Shown piece after piece: positions 8,269 through 15,755 of a stretch of 64,000 nt of DNA. The stretch is from Aquisphaera giovannonii (lineage in GTDB: Bacteria; Planctomycetota; Planctomycetia; Isosphaerales; Isosphaeraceae). The notes beneath the pieces were generated by a model. It saw only the letters and a list, made by a program, of their open reading frames with translations. It had not been told where the DNA came from and made no database searches. The stretch's first letter is position 1. Each line of letters opens with the position of its first letter. The position numbers and the translations under genes were made by a program. The DNA lies in the NCBI RefSeq assembly GCF_008087625.1, contig NZ_CP042997.1:1054001-1118000 (forward strand), read 5' to 3'.

Positions 8269-10230
8269 ATGAAGAGCCTCGTCATGGCCGCCCTCGCGCT
8301 CGCCCTCTCTTCACGCCCCTCGATGGCCGCCGACCCGCCGGGCTGGTCGGTCACCTCGCCCGACGGCAAGGTCGCACTGACCGTCGGCCGGTCCGGCGAG
8401 GGGGACGCCGCCCGGCTCGTGCTCTCGGCCTCGGTGGCGGGAGCTCCGATCCTGGGCGAATCCCCCCTGGGGATCGTGCGCGACGACGCCCGATTCGCGG
8501 AAGGGCTGACGCTCGCCTCCGAGGGGGCGGTGGTGGCGCACGAGTCGAAGTACACGGTCCCCCACGGCAAGCGCCGCGAGGTGGCCGACCGCTACAACGA
8601 GCGGGTCCTCGGCTTCAAGGACGCCCAGGGCCACACGGTCGAGCTGCACCTGAGGGCCTACGACGACGGCGTCGCCTACCGCTACCGCTTCCCGGAGGAC
8701 GGCTCGAAGGCGACGCGGACGGTCCGGGAGGAGCTGTCGGGCTTCCGGCTCCCCGAGGGCTCCACCGTCTGGGCCAATCCCCACGACGACCCGGGCGAGT
8801 ACACCCCCGGCTACGAGACCTTCTGGAAGTACGAGGTCCCCGCCGGCACCCCCGCGCCCAAGGCGGCCGGTTGGTCCTTCCCCCTGCTCTACAAGACGCC
8901 CGCCGGGCGCTGGGGACTGATCACCGAGGCGGCCCTCGACCGGTCGTACTGCGGCGGCCGGCTGGCGGGCGAGGCCCCCGGCGGCCTCTACAAACTGCGG
9001 TTCCCCGACGCCGGCGAAGGGAACAACACCGGCTCCGTCGAGCCGTCCTGGACGCTCCCCTGGGCCACGCCCTGGCGCGTCGTGATCGCCGGCGAGTCCC
9101 CCGCGACGATCGTCGAGTCGACGCTCGTGGAGAACCTCAATCCCCCCTCGCGCGTCGCCGACACGAGCTGGATCAAGCCCGGCCGCTCGTCCTGGAGCTG
9201 GCTCTCGGATCCGCCCAGCCCGCAGGACGCCTCCAAGCTCAAGCCGTTCGCGGACCTCGCCGCCGAGATGGGCTGGGAGTACACCCTGATCGACGCGAAC
9301 TGGGACATCATGCGCAACGGCACCGTCCACGACGTGATCGCTTATGCGAAGTCGAAGGGCGTGGGGGTTCTCATGTGGTACAACTCGGGCGGGCCGCATA
9401 ATTATGTGACGGAGCGTCCTCGGGGGTTGATGGACCTCCGCAAGGTCCGCCGCGCCGAGTTCCAGCGGCTGGCCGAGTGGGGCGTGAAGGGGGTGAAGGT
9501 CGACTTCTTCCAGAGCGACAAGCAGAATGTCATCGCCCTCTACCAGGACATCCTGGAGGACGCGGCCGACTTCAAGATCATGGTGAACTTCCACGGCTGC
9601 ACCCTGCCCCGCGGCTGGTCGCGGACCTATCCGCACCTCATGTCCATGGAGGCCGTCCGCGGCGAGGAGAGCTACCTCTTCGACGAGAAGTATCCCGCCG
9701 AGGCCCCCCGGCACAACGCCATCCAGCCGTTCACCCGGAACGCGGTCGGCCCGATGGACATCACCCCCGTGATGCTCCGCGACAACCGCTACAAGCGGCT
9801 CACGACCGCCGCGCACGAGATGGCCCTGCCGATCGTCTTCGAGACCGGCATCCTCCACTTCGCCGGCACGGTCGGCGAGTACCTCGAGCTACCCCCGGTG
9901 CCGAAGGAGTACCTGAAGTCCATCCCCGTGACCTGGGACGAGACGAAGCTCCTGGCGGGCGAGCCGGGCCGGTTCGCCGCGATTGCCCGGCGGAAGGGCA
10001 GCACCTGGTACCTCGGCGTCATCAACGGCGAGGGCCAGCCTCGCGAGCTCTCGCTGGACCTGAAGCCCCTCGGCGACGGGACGTGGAAGGCCACCATCCT
10101 GGAGGACGGCGAGTCCCATTCCGTCCCGCTCGACCGCAAGGCCGACGTCGCCTCGTCCGAGCCCTTCCGCATCTCCCTCAAGCCCAACGGCGGCCTGGCG
10201 GCCGTGCTGGTGCCGGGCCCCGGACGATGA
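8269..10230 (+). CDS. Glycoside hydrolase family 97 (alpha-glucosidase/alpha-galactosidase type)
   Basis: A 653-residue exported glycosidase. A Sec signal peptide occupies residues 1-21 (MKSLVMAALALALSS, ending SMA-A). The GH97 N-terminal beta-sandwich follows (about 25-270), then the (beta/alpha)8 catalytic barrel with MWYNSGGPHNY and GVKVDFFQSD, and the C-terminal beta domain from about 560. D412 in KVDFF sits where retaining GH97 enzymes carry their nucleophile, which argues for the retaining (alpha-galactosidase-like) branch rather than the inverting SusB branch. Residues in the SMEAVRGEE region would supply further acidic groups. The product probably acts in the periplasm on alpha-linked oligosaccharides. 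The ATG chosen directly precedes the signal peptide. A strong stem-loop follows the stop codon. Confidence 0.9.
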   Translation: MKSLVMAALALALSSRPSMAADPPGWSVTSPDGKVALTVGRSGEGDAARLVLSASVAGAPILGESPLGIVRDDARFAEGLTLASEGAVVAHESKYTVPHGKRREVADRYNERVLGFKDAQGHTVELHLRAYDDGVAYRYRFPEDGSKATRTVREELSGFRLPEGSTVWANPHDDPGEYTPGYETFWKYEVPAGTPAPKAAGWSFPLLYKTPAGRWGLITEAALDRSYCGGRLAGEAPGGLYKLRFPDAGEGNNTGSVEPSWTLPWATPWRVVIAGESPATIVESTLVENLNPPSRVADTSWIKPGRSSWSWLSDPPSPQDASKLKPFADLAAEMGWEYTLIDANWDIMRNGTVHDVIAYAKSKGVGVLMWYNSGGPHNYVTERPRGLMDLRKVRRAEFQRLAEWGVKGVKVDFFQSDKQNVIALYQDILEDAADFKIMVNFHGCTLPRGWSRTYPHLMSMEAVRGEESYLFDEKYPAEAPRHNAIQPFTRNAVGPMDITPVMLRDNRYKRLTTAAHEMALPIVFETGILHFAGTVGEYLELPPVPKEYLKSIPVTWDETKLLAGEPGRFAAIARRKGSTWYLGVINGEGQPRELSLDLKPLGDGTWKATILEDGESHSVPLDRKADVASSEPFRISLKPNGGLAAVLVPGPGR

Positions 10231-10242
10231 GGCGGGGTGGAT

Positions 10243-10284
10243 GCCGCCGCGTCCCGGGCGACGTTCTCGCCCCGGCGCGGCGGC
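10243..10284 (+). terminator. Stem-loop after the GH97 gene
   Basis: GCCGCCGCG (10243-10251) pairs with CGCGGCGGC (10276-10284), with an inner pairing of CCGGGCGA and TCGCCCCGG around a short loop. There is no U tract, so it is terminator-like rather than a classical intrinsic terminator. It separates the GH97 gene from the Uma2 gene. Confidence 0.4.
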
Positions 10285-10348
10285 GGTAGAATGGAGGCGG
10301 ACTCGGCGTGGTCCTTCCTTCGGCCCGACCGTCAGGGGAACCCCTCCC

Positions 10349-11056
10349 ATGAGCACCCCCGTCACCCGATCGCCTCGCCCCGAGATCGTCTATCCGGACA
10401 GCGACGGTGAGCCCATGGCGGACAACAACCTCCAGTACGAGTGGATCGTCACCATCACGGGCAACCTCGAGATCCTCTTCCGGGACGATCCGAACGTCTT
10501 CGTCGTGGGCAACATGCTCTGGTATCCGATCGAGGGGGACAACAAGACGCGGATCGCTCCGGACACGATGGTGGCGTTCGGCCGGCCCAAGGGCTATCGC
10601 GGCTCGTACATGCAGTGGATCGAGGACGGCATCGCGCCGCAGGTCGTCTTCGAGATCCTCTCGCCCGGGAATTCCGGGCCGGAGATGACGCGGAAGCGAG
10701 AGGCCTATGAGCGATTCGGGGTCGAGGAATACTACGTCTATGACCCGGACGAAGACATCCTGACGGGCTGGATCCGCCGGGGGGATCGGCTCGTCGCGAT
10801 CCCGGACATGGAAAGCTGGGTCAGCCCTCGCCTCGAGATCCGGTTCGACACGACGACCCGTCCCATGACGATCTACCGCCCCGACGGCAAGCGGTTCCTC
10901 ACCATGTCCGAGCTCGCGGTCCGGGCGGACGAGGCCGTGGAGGAGCGAGACGCGGCGGTCCGTCAGCGAGACGAGGCGATGGAGGAGCGAGACGCGGCCC
11001 TCCGCGAACGGGATCTCCTCCTGGCGAAGCTCCGGCAACTCGGCATCGAACCCTGA
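10349..11056 (+). CDS. Uma2 family (DUF820) restriction-endonuclease-like protein
   Basis: A 235-residue protein with the PD-(D/E)XK nuclease-like fold of the Uma2 family, which is greatly expanded in planctomycetes and cyanobacteria and whose substrate is unknown. Visible signatures are IAPDTMVAFG, VVFEILSPGNSG (the E..S element near the active site) and YERFGVEEYYVYDPD. The last 45 residues are a charged repeat built on 'RDEAVEERDAA', predicted to be a coiled coil and typical of the family. The start ATG gives MSTPVTRSPRP; the open frame upstream reads through the stem-loop of the previous gene and is unlikely to be coding. It is a single gene between a terminator-like hairpin and the ubiquitin-like operon. 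Confidence 0.85.
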   Translation: MSTPVTRSPRPEIVYPDSDGEPMADNNLQYEWIVTITGNLEILFRDDPNVFVVGNMLWYPIEGDNKTRIAPDTMVAFGRPKGYRGSYMQWIEDGIAPQVVFEILSPGNSGPEMTRKREAYERFGVEEYYVYDPDEDILTGWIRRGDRLVAIPDMESWVSPRLEIRFDTTTRPMTIYRPDGKRFLTMSELAVRADEAVEERDAAVRQRDEAMEERDAALRERDLLLAKLRQLGIEP

Positions 11057-11586
11057 CGGACGAGAGGGACTTCCGTCATGCGGAGCAGCCTCGCGGCCCT
11101 GCCTGAGGTGATGTCCGGCCTTTCCGCGGCGAAGGGGGACGAGGGGCCAACCTTTTGCGGACGGACGCCAGATGACCGACCCGGAAGCCTCGGATGAGGC
11201 GAGCCGCGACGTCGATCTTCGGCGGGCCTGCTTGGCGCTCTCCTGTCTCGACCCGGAGACTCGCGTCGAGGTCCCGGACCTCGTCGATGCGGTCAAGCCG
11301 GTTCGGTGCGCAAACGATGCGGTCCATGCCCTGCCCTGGAGGAACTCGCGCCGGAGCAGGTGGGGCCGAGCCGCGGCGCCAGCCGTTGAGCAAGTCGGCT
11401 GCCCGCATCGCGCGTTGCATTTCTCGGAGGACCGATTCCCACCGGGCCGGGCGGGACGTTATCCTGATAGGGGTGTTCGGGTGGGCAGGGCCCGGGTCGT
11501 CGTCGGGCCGGGGGGCGGAAAACGCCGGCTCCCGAGCCAATATCGGGGCGCGGCGGCCGAAAGCCTGACGAGGAGGTATCCCGATC
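11057..11586. other. Leader region of the ubiquitin-like operon
   Basis: About 530 bases without a recognised gene. Open frames on both strands are compositionally biased and do not resemble known proteins. It must contain the promoter of the Ubl-E2-E1-JAB operon unless that is read from the Uma2 gene, but no convincing promoter boxes were identified. Confidence 0.4.
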
Positions 11587-11886
11587 ATGTCATACGGCGG
11601 CAATGCCGATCCCACGGGGATCCAGGTGACGTTCCTGGACCAGACCGGTTCCAAGTCGGTCAAGGCGGTCATCGCCTACACGGTCCCCGTGAGCCGGATC
11701 ATCCCGAACATCATCACCAAGATGAACCTGCCGGCGACCAGCCCGGACGGCCAACCCATGAGCTACGCGCTGGACCACAAGGAGGGGGGCCGGCGATTGC
11801 TCGAGAACTGGACCCTCGTCGAGGCCGGCATCCAGAACGGCGACCACCTGATCGTCTATCCGGAAGTCGTGGCCGGCCGCCCCTGA
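11587..11886 (+). CDS. Ubiquitin-like (beta-grasp) protein
   Basis: A 99-residue protein. Secondary-structure reading gives a beta-hairpin (IQVTFLDQTGSKSVKAVI), a helix (VSRIIPNIITKM), then strands and the end 'TLVEAGIQNGDHLIVYPEV'. That last element is typical of ubiquitin and YukD-type folds (leucine, then a G-x-x-x-G-D-x-L turn). The tail ends VVAGRP, so there is no C-terminal di-glycine. A strong ribosome-binding site AGGAGG lies at 11571-11576, 10 bases before the ATG. It is followed after 129 bases by an E2-like gene, then an E1-like and a JAMM protease gene, all on the same strand. The role as a protein modifier is inferred from this neighbourhood. An alternative is an EsaB/YukD-like accessory protein, but no type VII secretion genes are present. 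Confidence 0.75.
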   Translation: MSYGGNADPTGIQVTFLDQTGSKSVKAVIAYTVPVSRIIPNIITKMNLPATSPDGQPMSYALDHKEGGRRLLENWTLVEAGIQNGDHLIVYPEVVAGRP

Positions 11887-12015
11887 TCGGACGGGAATGG
11901 ACCCGACGGCCCGGCCGGTGCCCCGATTCGGCCGGGCCCCTTTCCCCATCCGACACGGCGCCCGCGAACCCTGGAGAGAGGACGGCGACGCCCCGTCGCG
12001 GGTCGCCGCCAGAGC

Positions 12016-13002
12016 ATGTACGAATCCCCTCGCATCCGGCGGCTCAAGAATGACCTCGCGGCGCTCGAGCGCCTCGCCGCGGAGAGCTCCATCTTCCGCT
12101 TCCAGGCCGCCGGGAAGCCCCCGAACGCCTACACGATCACCTTCAACGGCAAGGGCCTGTCCCGCGACCGCGGCAAGGTCCGCGTCGTCCACTCGCACAA
12201 GGTGGAGATCAAGCTGGGGGTCTCCTACCCCCGGACGATCCCGGAGCTCCGGTGGCTGACGCCCGTCTACCACCCGAACATCTCCGAGATCGGCATGATC
12301 TGCCTGGGGGGGTACGGCACCCACTGGGTCCCCAGCGTGCAGCTCGACGAGCTCTGCACGATGCTCTGGGACATGGCCCGCTACCACAACTACGACATCC
12401 GCAGCCCGTACAACCGCGACGCGGCCCTCTGGGTGGCCAACCAGTCCGCGATCCTCTTCCCGACGGACCCGCGCCCGCTGCGCGACCTCCGCGCGGCCCA
12501 GGGCCGGGTCGCGGAGCCGGCCGGCGCCAACGGCCGGCAGGCCGATTCCGATGACGCCCGTTCCCGCCGCCGCGGCCTCTTCCGCATCGGCTCCGACTCC
12601 GGGCCGCCCACCCCCATCGAGCGCGTCCGCCGCTTCATGGAGGGATACGGCTGGTCGCGATCCGAGGACGAGTCGATGCCCCGGCCCTCCCCGGGGCCCG
12701 ACGGCCTCGCCGCCCGGGACGGGGAGGTATGGCAATCCGCGGGCGCCGGCCCGATCGAAGGGCTCGCGATCGACGAGTCGGCCGCGGCCCCTGCCCCTCC
12801 CGGGACGCCCGTCGAGGAGGCCCCGCCGCCGTCCCCGTCCGGAGGAGACCAGACGCCGGCGAGCGCCCCGCCGCCGGCCGCCGATCCGCCCCTCCCCGCG
12901 GACGAGCCCGAGCCGGTCCTCATCCTCGACTGGGACGCGCCGACCCCGGCCGCCTCGCCCCGGCCGTCGCCCGGGGGCGAGGAGATCCTGTTCATCGAAT
13001 GA
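12016..13002 (+). CDS. E2-like (ubiquitin-conjugating enzyme fold) protein
   Basis: A 328-residue protein. Residues 1-165 look like a UBC-fold E2. H86-P87-N88-I89 is followed by C96 in MICLGG and W104 in THWVP. The Asn-to-Cys and Cys-to-Trp spacings (8 and 8) equal those of eukaryotic E2s such as the UbcH5 group, so C96 is the expected thioester cysteine and N88 the oxyanion residue. The fold is also supported by the strand KVEIKLGVSYPRTIPELRW. Residues 166-328 form a long Pro/Ala/acidic tail, probably disordered, ending EEILFIE. No ribosome-binding site is evident close to the ATG; GGAGAGAGG lies about 37 bases upstream. It would receive an activated ubiquitin-like protein from the E1 encoded next. 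The family is confident; the target of transfer is unknown. Confidence 0.85.
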   Translation: MYESPRIRRLKNDLAALERLAAESSIFRFQAAGKPPNAYTITFNGKGLSRDRGKVRVVHSHKVEIKLGVSYPRTIPELRWLTPVYHPNISEIGMICLGGYGTHWVPSVQLDELCTMLWDMARYHNYDIRSPYNRDAALWVANQSAILFPTDPRPLRDLRAAQGRVAEPAGANGRQADSDDARSRRRGLFRIGSDSGPPTPIERVRRFMEGYGWSRSEDESMPRPSPGPDGLAARDGEVWQSAGAGPIEGLAIDESAAAPAPPGTPVEEAPPPSPSGGDQTPASAPPPAADPPLPADEPEPVLILDWDAPTPAASPRPSPGGEEILFIE

Positions 13003-13071
13003 TGACGTGAAAGGATGCGACGGGGCCGACTCGTCGCATCCCCCGCCCCGCGCGCGAGGAGCCCCAGCTCG

Positions 13072-14352
13072 ATGAAGACGGACCAGCCCGCCGCATCCCC
13101 CACGCCGGCCGGTGCGGACGCCGGGGCCGAGGCCGAATCCGCCCCCCTGCGGATCGACGACGACGACCGCTACGGCCGCCTGCGGCTCATCTCGTGGTGG
13201 CGGCAGGAGCGGCTCGCCGCCGCCCGGATCCTGGTCGTCGGCGCGGGGGCGCTGGGCAACGAGGTCCTCAAGAACCTCGCCCTCGTCGGCGTCGGCACGA
13301 CCTACGTCATCGACCTGGACGACGTGGACACCTCCAACCTCTCCCGCTCGGTCCTCTTCCGCGCGGGGGACTCCGGCTCGTCCAAGGCCGAGGTCGCCGC
13401 CCGCCGGGCCCTGGAGCTGAACCCGGAGATCGCCATCCACCCGATCCACGGCGACGTGATCACGGACCTGGGCCTGGGCCTGTTCGCCGACGTGGACCTC
13501 GTCGTCGGGTGCCTGGACAATCGCGAGGCCCGGCTGTGGGTCAATCGGCAGTGCTGGAAGGTCGGCACGCCCTGGGTGGACGCCGGCATCCAGGAGATCC
13601 AGGGCGTGGTCAAGGTCTTCGTGCCGCCGGACTCGGCCTGCTACGAATGCGCCATGACCGAGCGGGACTACCAGCTCCTGAACCTCCGCTACAGTTGCCC
13701 GCTCCTGAAGCGGGACGAGATCCTCGCCGGCAAGGTCCCCACCGCGCCGACGATCGCGTCCATGATGGCCGCGCTGGAGGTCCAGGAGGCCCTGAAGATC
13801 CTCCACGGCATGCCCGTGGCCGCCGGATCCGCCCTGGTCTTCAACGGCGTGGCGAACCAGTTCTACGCGACGCGGCTCCCCCGCCGCGAGGACTGCCTGA
13901 GCCACGAGACCTACCCGGAGCCGACGGAGGCCCCCCTGGGCCACGCGGACTCCGTGGCCGAGGTGTTCGAGCTCGCCCGGCGGCCCCACGGCGACGAGCC
14001 CGGCCTGGAGGGGCCGCTCAGCCTGGCCCTGGAGCGGGAGCTCGTCGCCGCGCTGGACTGCCCGCGGTGCGGCTGGCACGCCGCGGTGAACCGGCCGCGG
14101 ACGAAGGTCCGGCAGTCCGAGGCGACCTGCCCGAATTGCCGCGAGGCCGCGCGGCCGGAGATCCTCAGCAGCGTGGAGGAAGGCTCGCCCCACGCCGCCG
14201 GGGCGTTGAAGGACGCCGGCGTGCCGGCTTACGATATCGTCCGCGTGGACGGCGCGGAGGGCTCCCGGTTCTTCCTGCTGGCCGGCGACCGGCCGGCCGC
14301 CCTCCGGGGGCGCGGCCTCGACCTGAAGTACGACGGGGAGACGGGCCGTTGA
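13072..14352 (+). CDS. E1-like/ThiF-family adenylating enzyme with C-terminal zinc ribbon
   Basis: A 426-residue protein. The ThiF/E1 adenylation domain (about 30-290) has the nucleotide motif VVGAGALGNEV, the D-x-D-x-V-x-x-S-N-L-x-R element (DLDDVDTSNLSR), the DNREARLWVN motif and the typical late helix APTIASMMAALEVQEALKIL. C190 and C193 (CYEC) form the usual first zinc pair. C209 in YSCPLLKR lies where E1 enzymes of the UBA3/MoeB group place the catalytic cysteine. Unusually, the C-terminal region adds C330/C333 and C353/C356 as a second pair set, a zinc ribbon. It is expected to adenylate the C terminus of the ubiquitin-like protein and pass it to the E2. The ATG is preceded by GAGGAG about 13 bases upstream. 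The JAMM gene follows 11 bases downstream. Confidence 0.87.
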   Translation: MKTDQPAASPTPAGADAGAEAESAPLRIDDDDRYGRLRLISWWRQERLAAARILVVGAGALGNEVLKNLALVGVGTTYVIDLDDVDTSNLSRSVLFRAGDSGSSKAEVAARRALELNPEIAIHPIHGDVITDLGLGLFADVDLVVGCLDNREARLWVNRQCWKVGTPWVDAGIQEIQGVVKVFVPPDSACYECAMTERDYQLLNLRYSCPLLKRDEILAGKVPTAPTIASMMAALEVQEALKILHGMPVAAGSALVFNGVANQFYATRLPRREDCLSHETYPEPTEAPLGHADSVAEVFELARRPHGDEPGLEGPLSLALERELVAALDCPRCGWHAAVNRPRTKVRQSEATCPNCREAARPEILSSVEEGSPHAAGALKDAGVPAYDIVRVDGAEGSRFFLLAGDRPAALRGRGLDLKYDGETGR

Positions 14353-14363
14353 GCGGCGACGAG

Positions 14364-15755
14364 ATGAGCTTCGAGGAGGTCCGCTACCGCGAGCCCGTGC
14401 GGATGCTCCGGCCCGATCGCGACGTCCAGTTCGCCTGCCTCTCCTACCAGGTCCCCGGCCAGGCCGACCTCCCCATCTTCGTCGACCATCGCGCCGCCGA
14501 CGCCATGGAGCGGCACGCCCTCTCGGACACGTCGGTGGAGCTCGGCGGCATCCTCCTGGGCAAGGAGTGCGTGGACGAGCGGACGAACACCCCGTTCGTC
14601 TGGGTCACGCAGTCCCTGGAGGCCAAGCACTACGCCAACACCCAGGCGAGCTTCACCTACACCCACGACTCCTGGGAGGAGATCAGCCGCGAGCGCGACC
14701 GGAAGTTCCCGGACCTGGACATCGTGGGCTGGTACCACACCCACCCGAGCTTCGGCATCTTCCTCTCGCATCACGACCTGTTCATCCACGAGCACTTCTT
14801 CGCCCAGCCGCTCCAGTTGGCCTACGTCATCGACCCGATCCAGCAGACGCGCGGGTTCTTCCAGTGGCGCGACCGGCGGATGGTGCAGGTGGAGGGCTTC
14901 TACCTGACGGCCGACCGCGGCGACCGCATGGACCTGGCGCGGGTGGCCAATGAAATCGAGAACTTCCCCAGCCCCCAAGGCCAAGGAGGCGGTGGCCTGT
15001 CCCCCCGCCTCGAGGCGGAGCTCATCAAGATGCTCTCTCGACCCGCGGCGCCCGCGTACGTCCCGTCCCCGGCCGACCGGGCCCAGGCGGCCGTCACCTT
15101 CGGCCTGCTCGGGATGCTCCTGGGCATGATCGGGATCATCGGCGCGCTCTGGATGTACCAGCTCAACGCGCGGATGCAGGAGCAGGCCGACACCCTGAAG
15201 ACGCTCGCCGGCGCCGTGGACCGGACCGCGGGCAGCCAGCGGCTGGCCGTGGACACCCTGCTGGACCGGGCCGGCAAGGAGTCCCCGGCGGACTTCCAGG
15301 AGCGCTACGAGCGCGTGGGCAAGGCCCGCGACGAGGCCCGCGCGAAGGCCGCCGCGCAGGAGGCCGTCATCGTGGCGCTGGGCGAGCGGACCAAGGACCT
15401 GGAGCAGCGGTCCGCCAAGCTCGCCGAGGACCTCGCCGCCGAGAAGGAGAAGGCGGAGGCCAACGAGGCCGACGCCAAGCTCACCCGCAAGCTGCGGGAC
15501 CGGGTCGCCGACCTCGAGTCGGACCACGACCGGCTCAAGGCCATCTCCGAGACCGTCGAGGGGAAGGCCGCCGACGAGGCCCTCCGCCGCCTGGGCGTCT
15601 TCAAGACCGCGACCTACGCCCTCGGCTTCCTGAGCCTGGCCCTCGCCGCCGCCCTCGCCATCGTCTACACGAGGTCGATCGACGAGCCGGCGTCCGCGCC
15701 GTCCCCGACGCCCCCCCCCCGCCCCTCCGAGCCGACGACCCACCGCATCACATGA
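14364..15755 (+). CDS. Membrane-anchored JAB/MPN+ (JAMM) metalloprotease
   Basis: A 463-residue protein. The JAB/MPN domain (about 25-190) has a complete JAMM zinc site: E59 in SVELGGILLG and H125-x-H127-P with D138 in HTHPSFGIFLSHHD. Members with this site remove ubiquitin-like proteins or trim their precursors. The domain is followed by a transmembrane segment (about 242-265, FGLLGMLLGMIGIIGALWMY), a long charged coiled coil (about 270-405), a second hydrophobic segment (about 414-435) and a proline-rich tail. The protease would therefore be tethered to a membrane, unlike usual bacterial JAB proteins. A TTG codon 15 bases upstream overlapping the E1 stop is an alternative start. The stop codon overlaps an ATG of the next open frame as ATGA. 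Confidence 0.87.
   Translation: MSFEEVRYREPVRMLRPDRDVQFACLSYQVPGQADLPIFVDHRAADAMERHALSDTSVELGGILLGKECVDERTNTPFVWVTQSLEAKHYANTQASFTYTHDSWEEISRERDRKFPDLDIVGWYHTHPSFGIFLSHHDLFIHEHFFAQPLQLAYVIDPIQQTRGFFQWRDRRMVQVEGFYLTADRGDRMDLARVANEIENFPSPQGQGGGGLSPRLEAELIKMLSRPAAPAYVPSPADRAQAAVTFGLLGMLLGMIGIIGALWMYQLNARMQEQADTLKTLAGAVDRTAGSQRLAVDTLLDRAGKESPADFQERYERVGKARDEARAKAAAQEAVIVALGERTKDLEQRSAKLAEDLAAEKEKAEANEADAKLTRKLRDRVADLESDHDRLKAISETVEGKAADEALRRLGVFKTATYALGFLSLALAAALAIVYTRSIDEPASAPSPTPPPRPSEPTTHRIT

Noticed and set aside
11076-11672. A leftward 198-residue open frame overlapping the start of the ubiquitin-like gene
   Set aside because: Its first part is the antisense of the ubiquitin-like gene and the remainder has no family pattern or ribosome-binding site.
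11587-11886. YukD/EsaB component of a type VII secretion system
   Set aside because: No EssC-type ATPase, WXG100 protein or other secretion gene is present; the neighbours are E2, E1 and JAMM genes.
11587-15755. CBASS type II defence system (Cap2/Cap3 with a cyclase)
   Set aside because: There is no nucleotidyltransferase or effector gene, and E1 and E2 are separate proteins rather than the fused Cap2.
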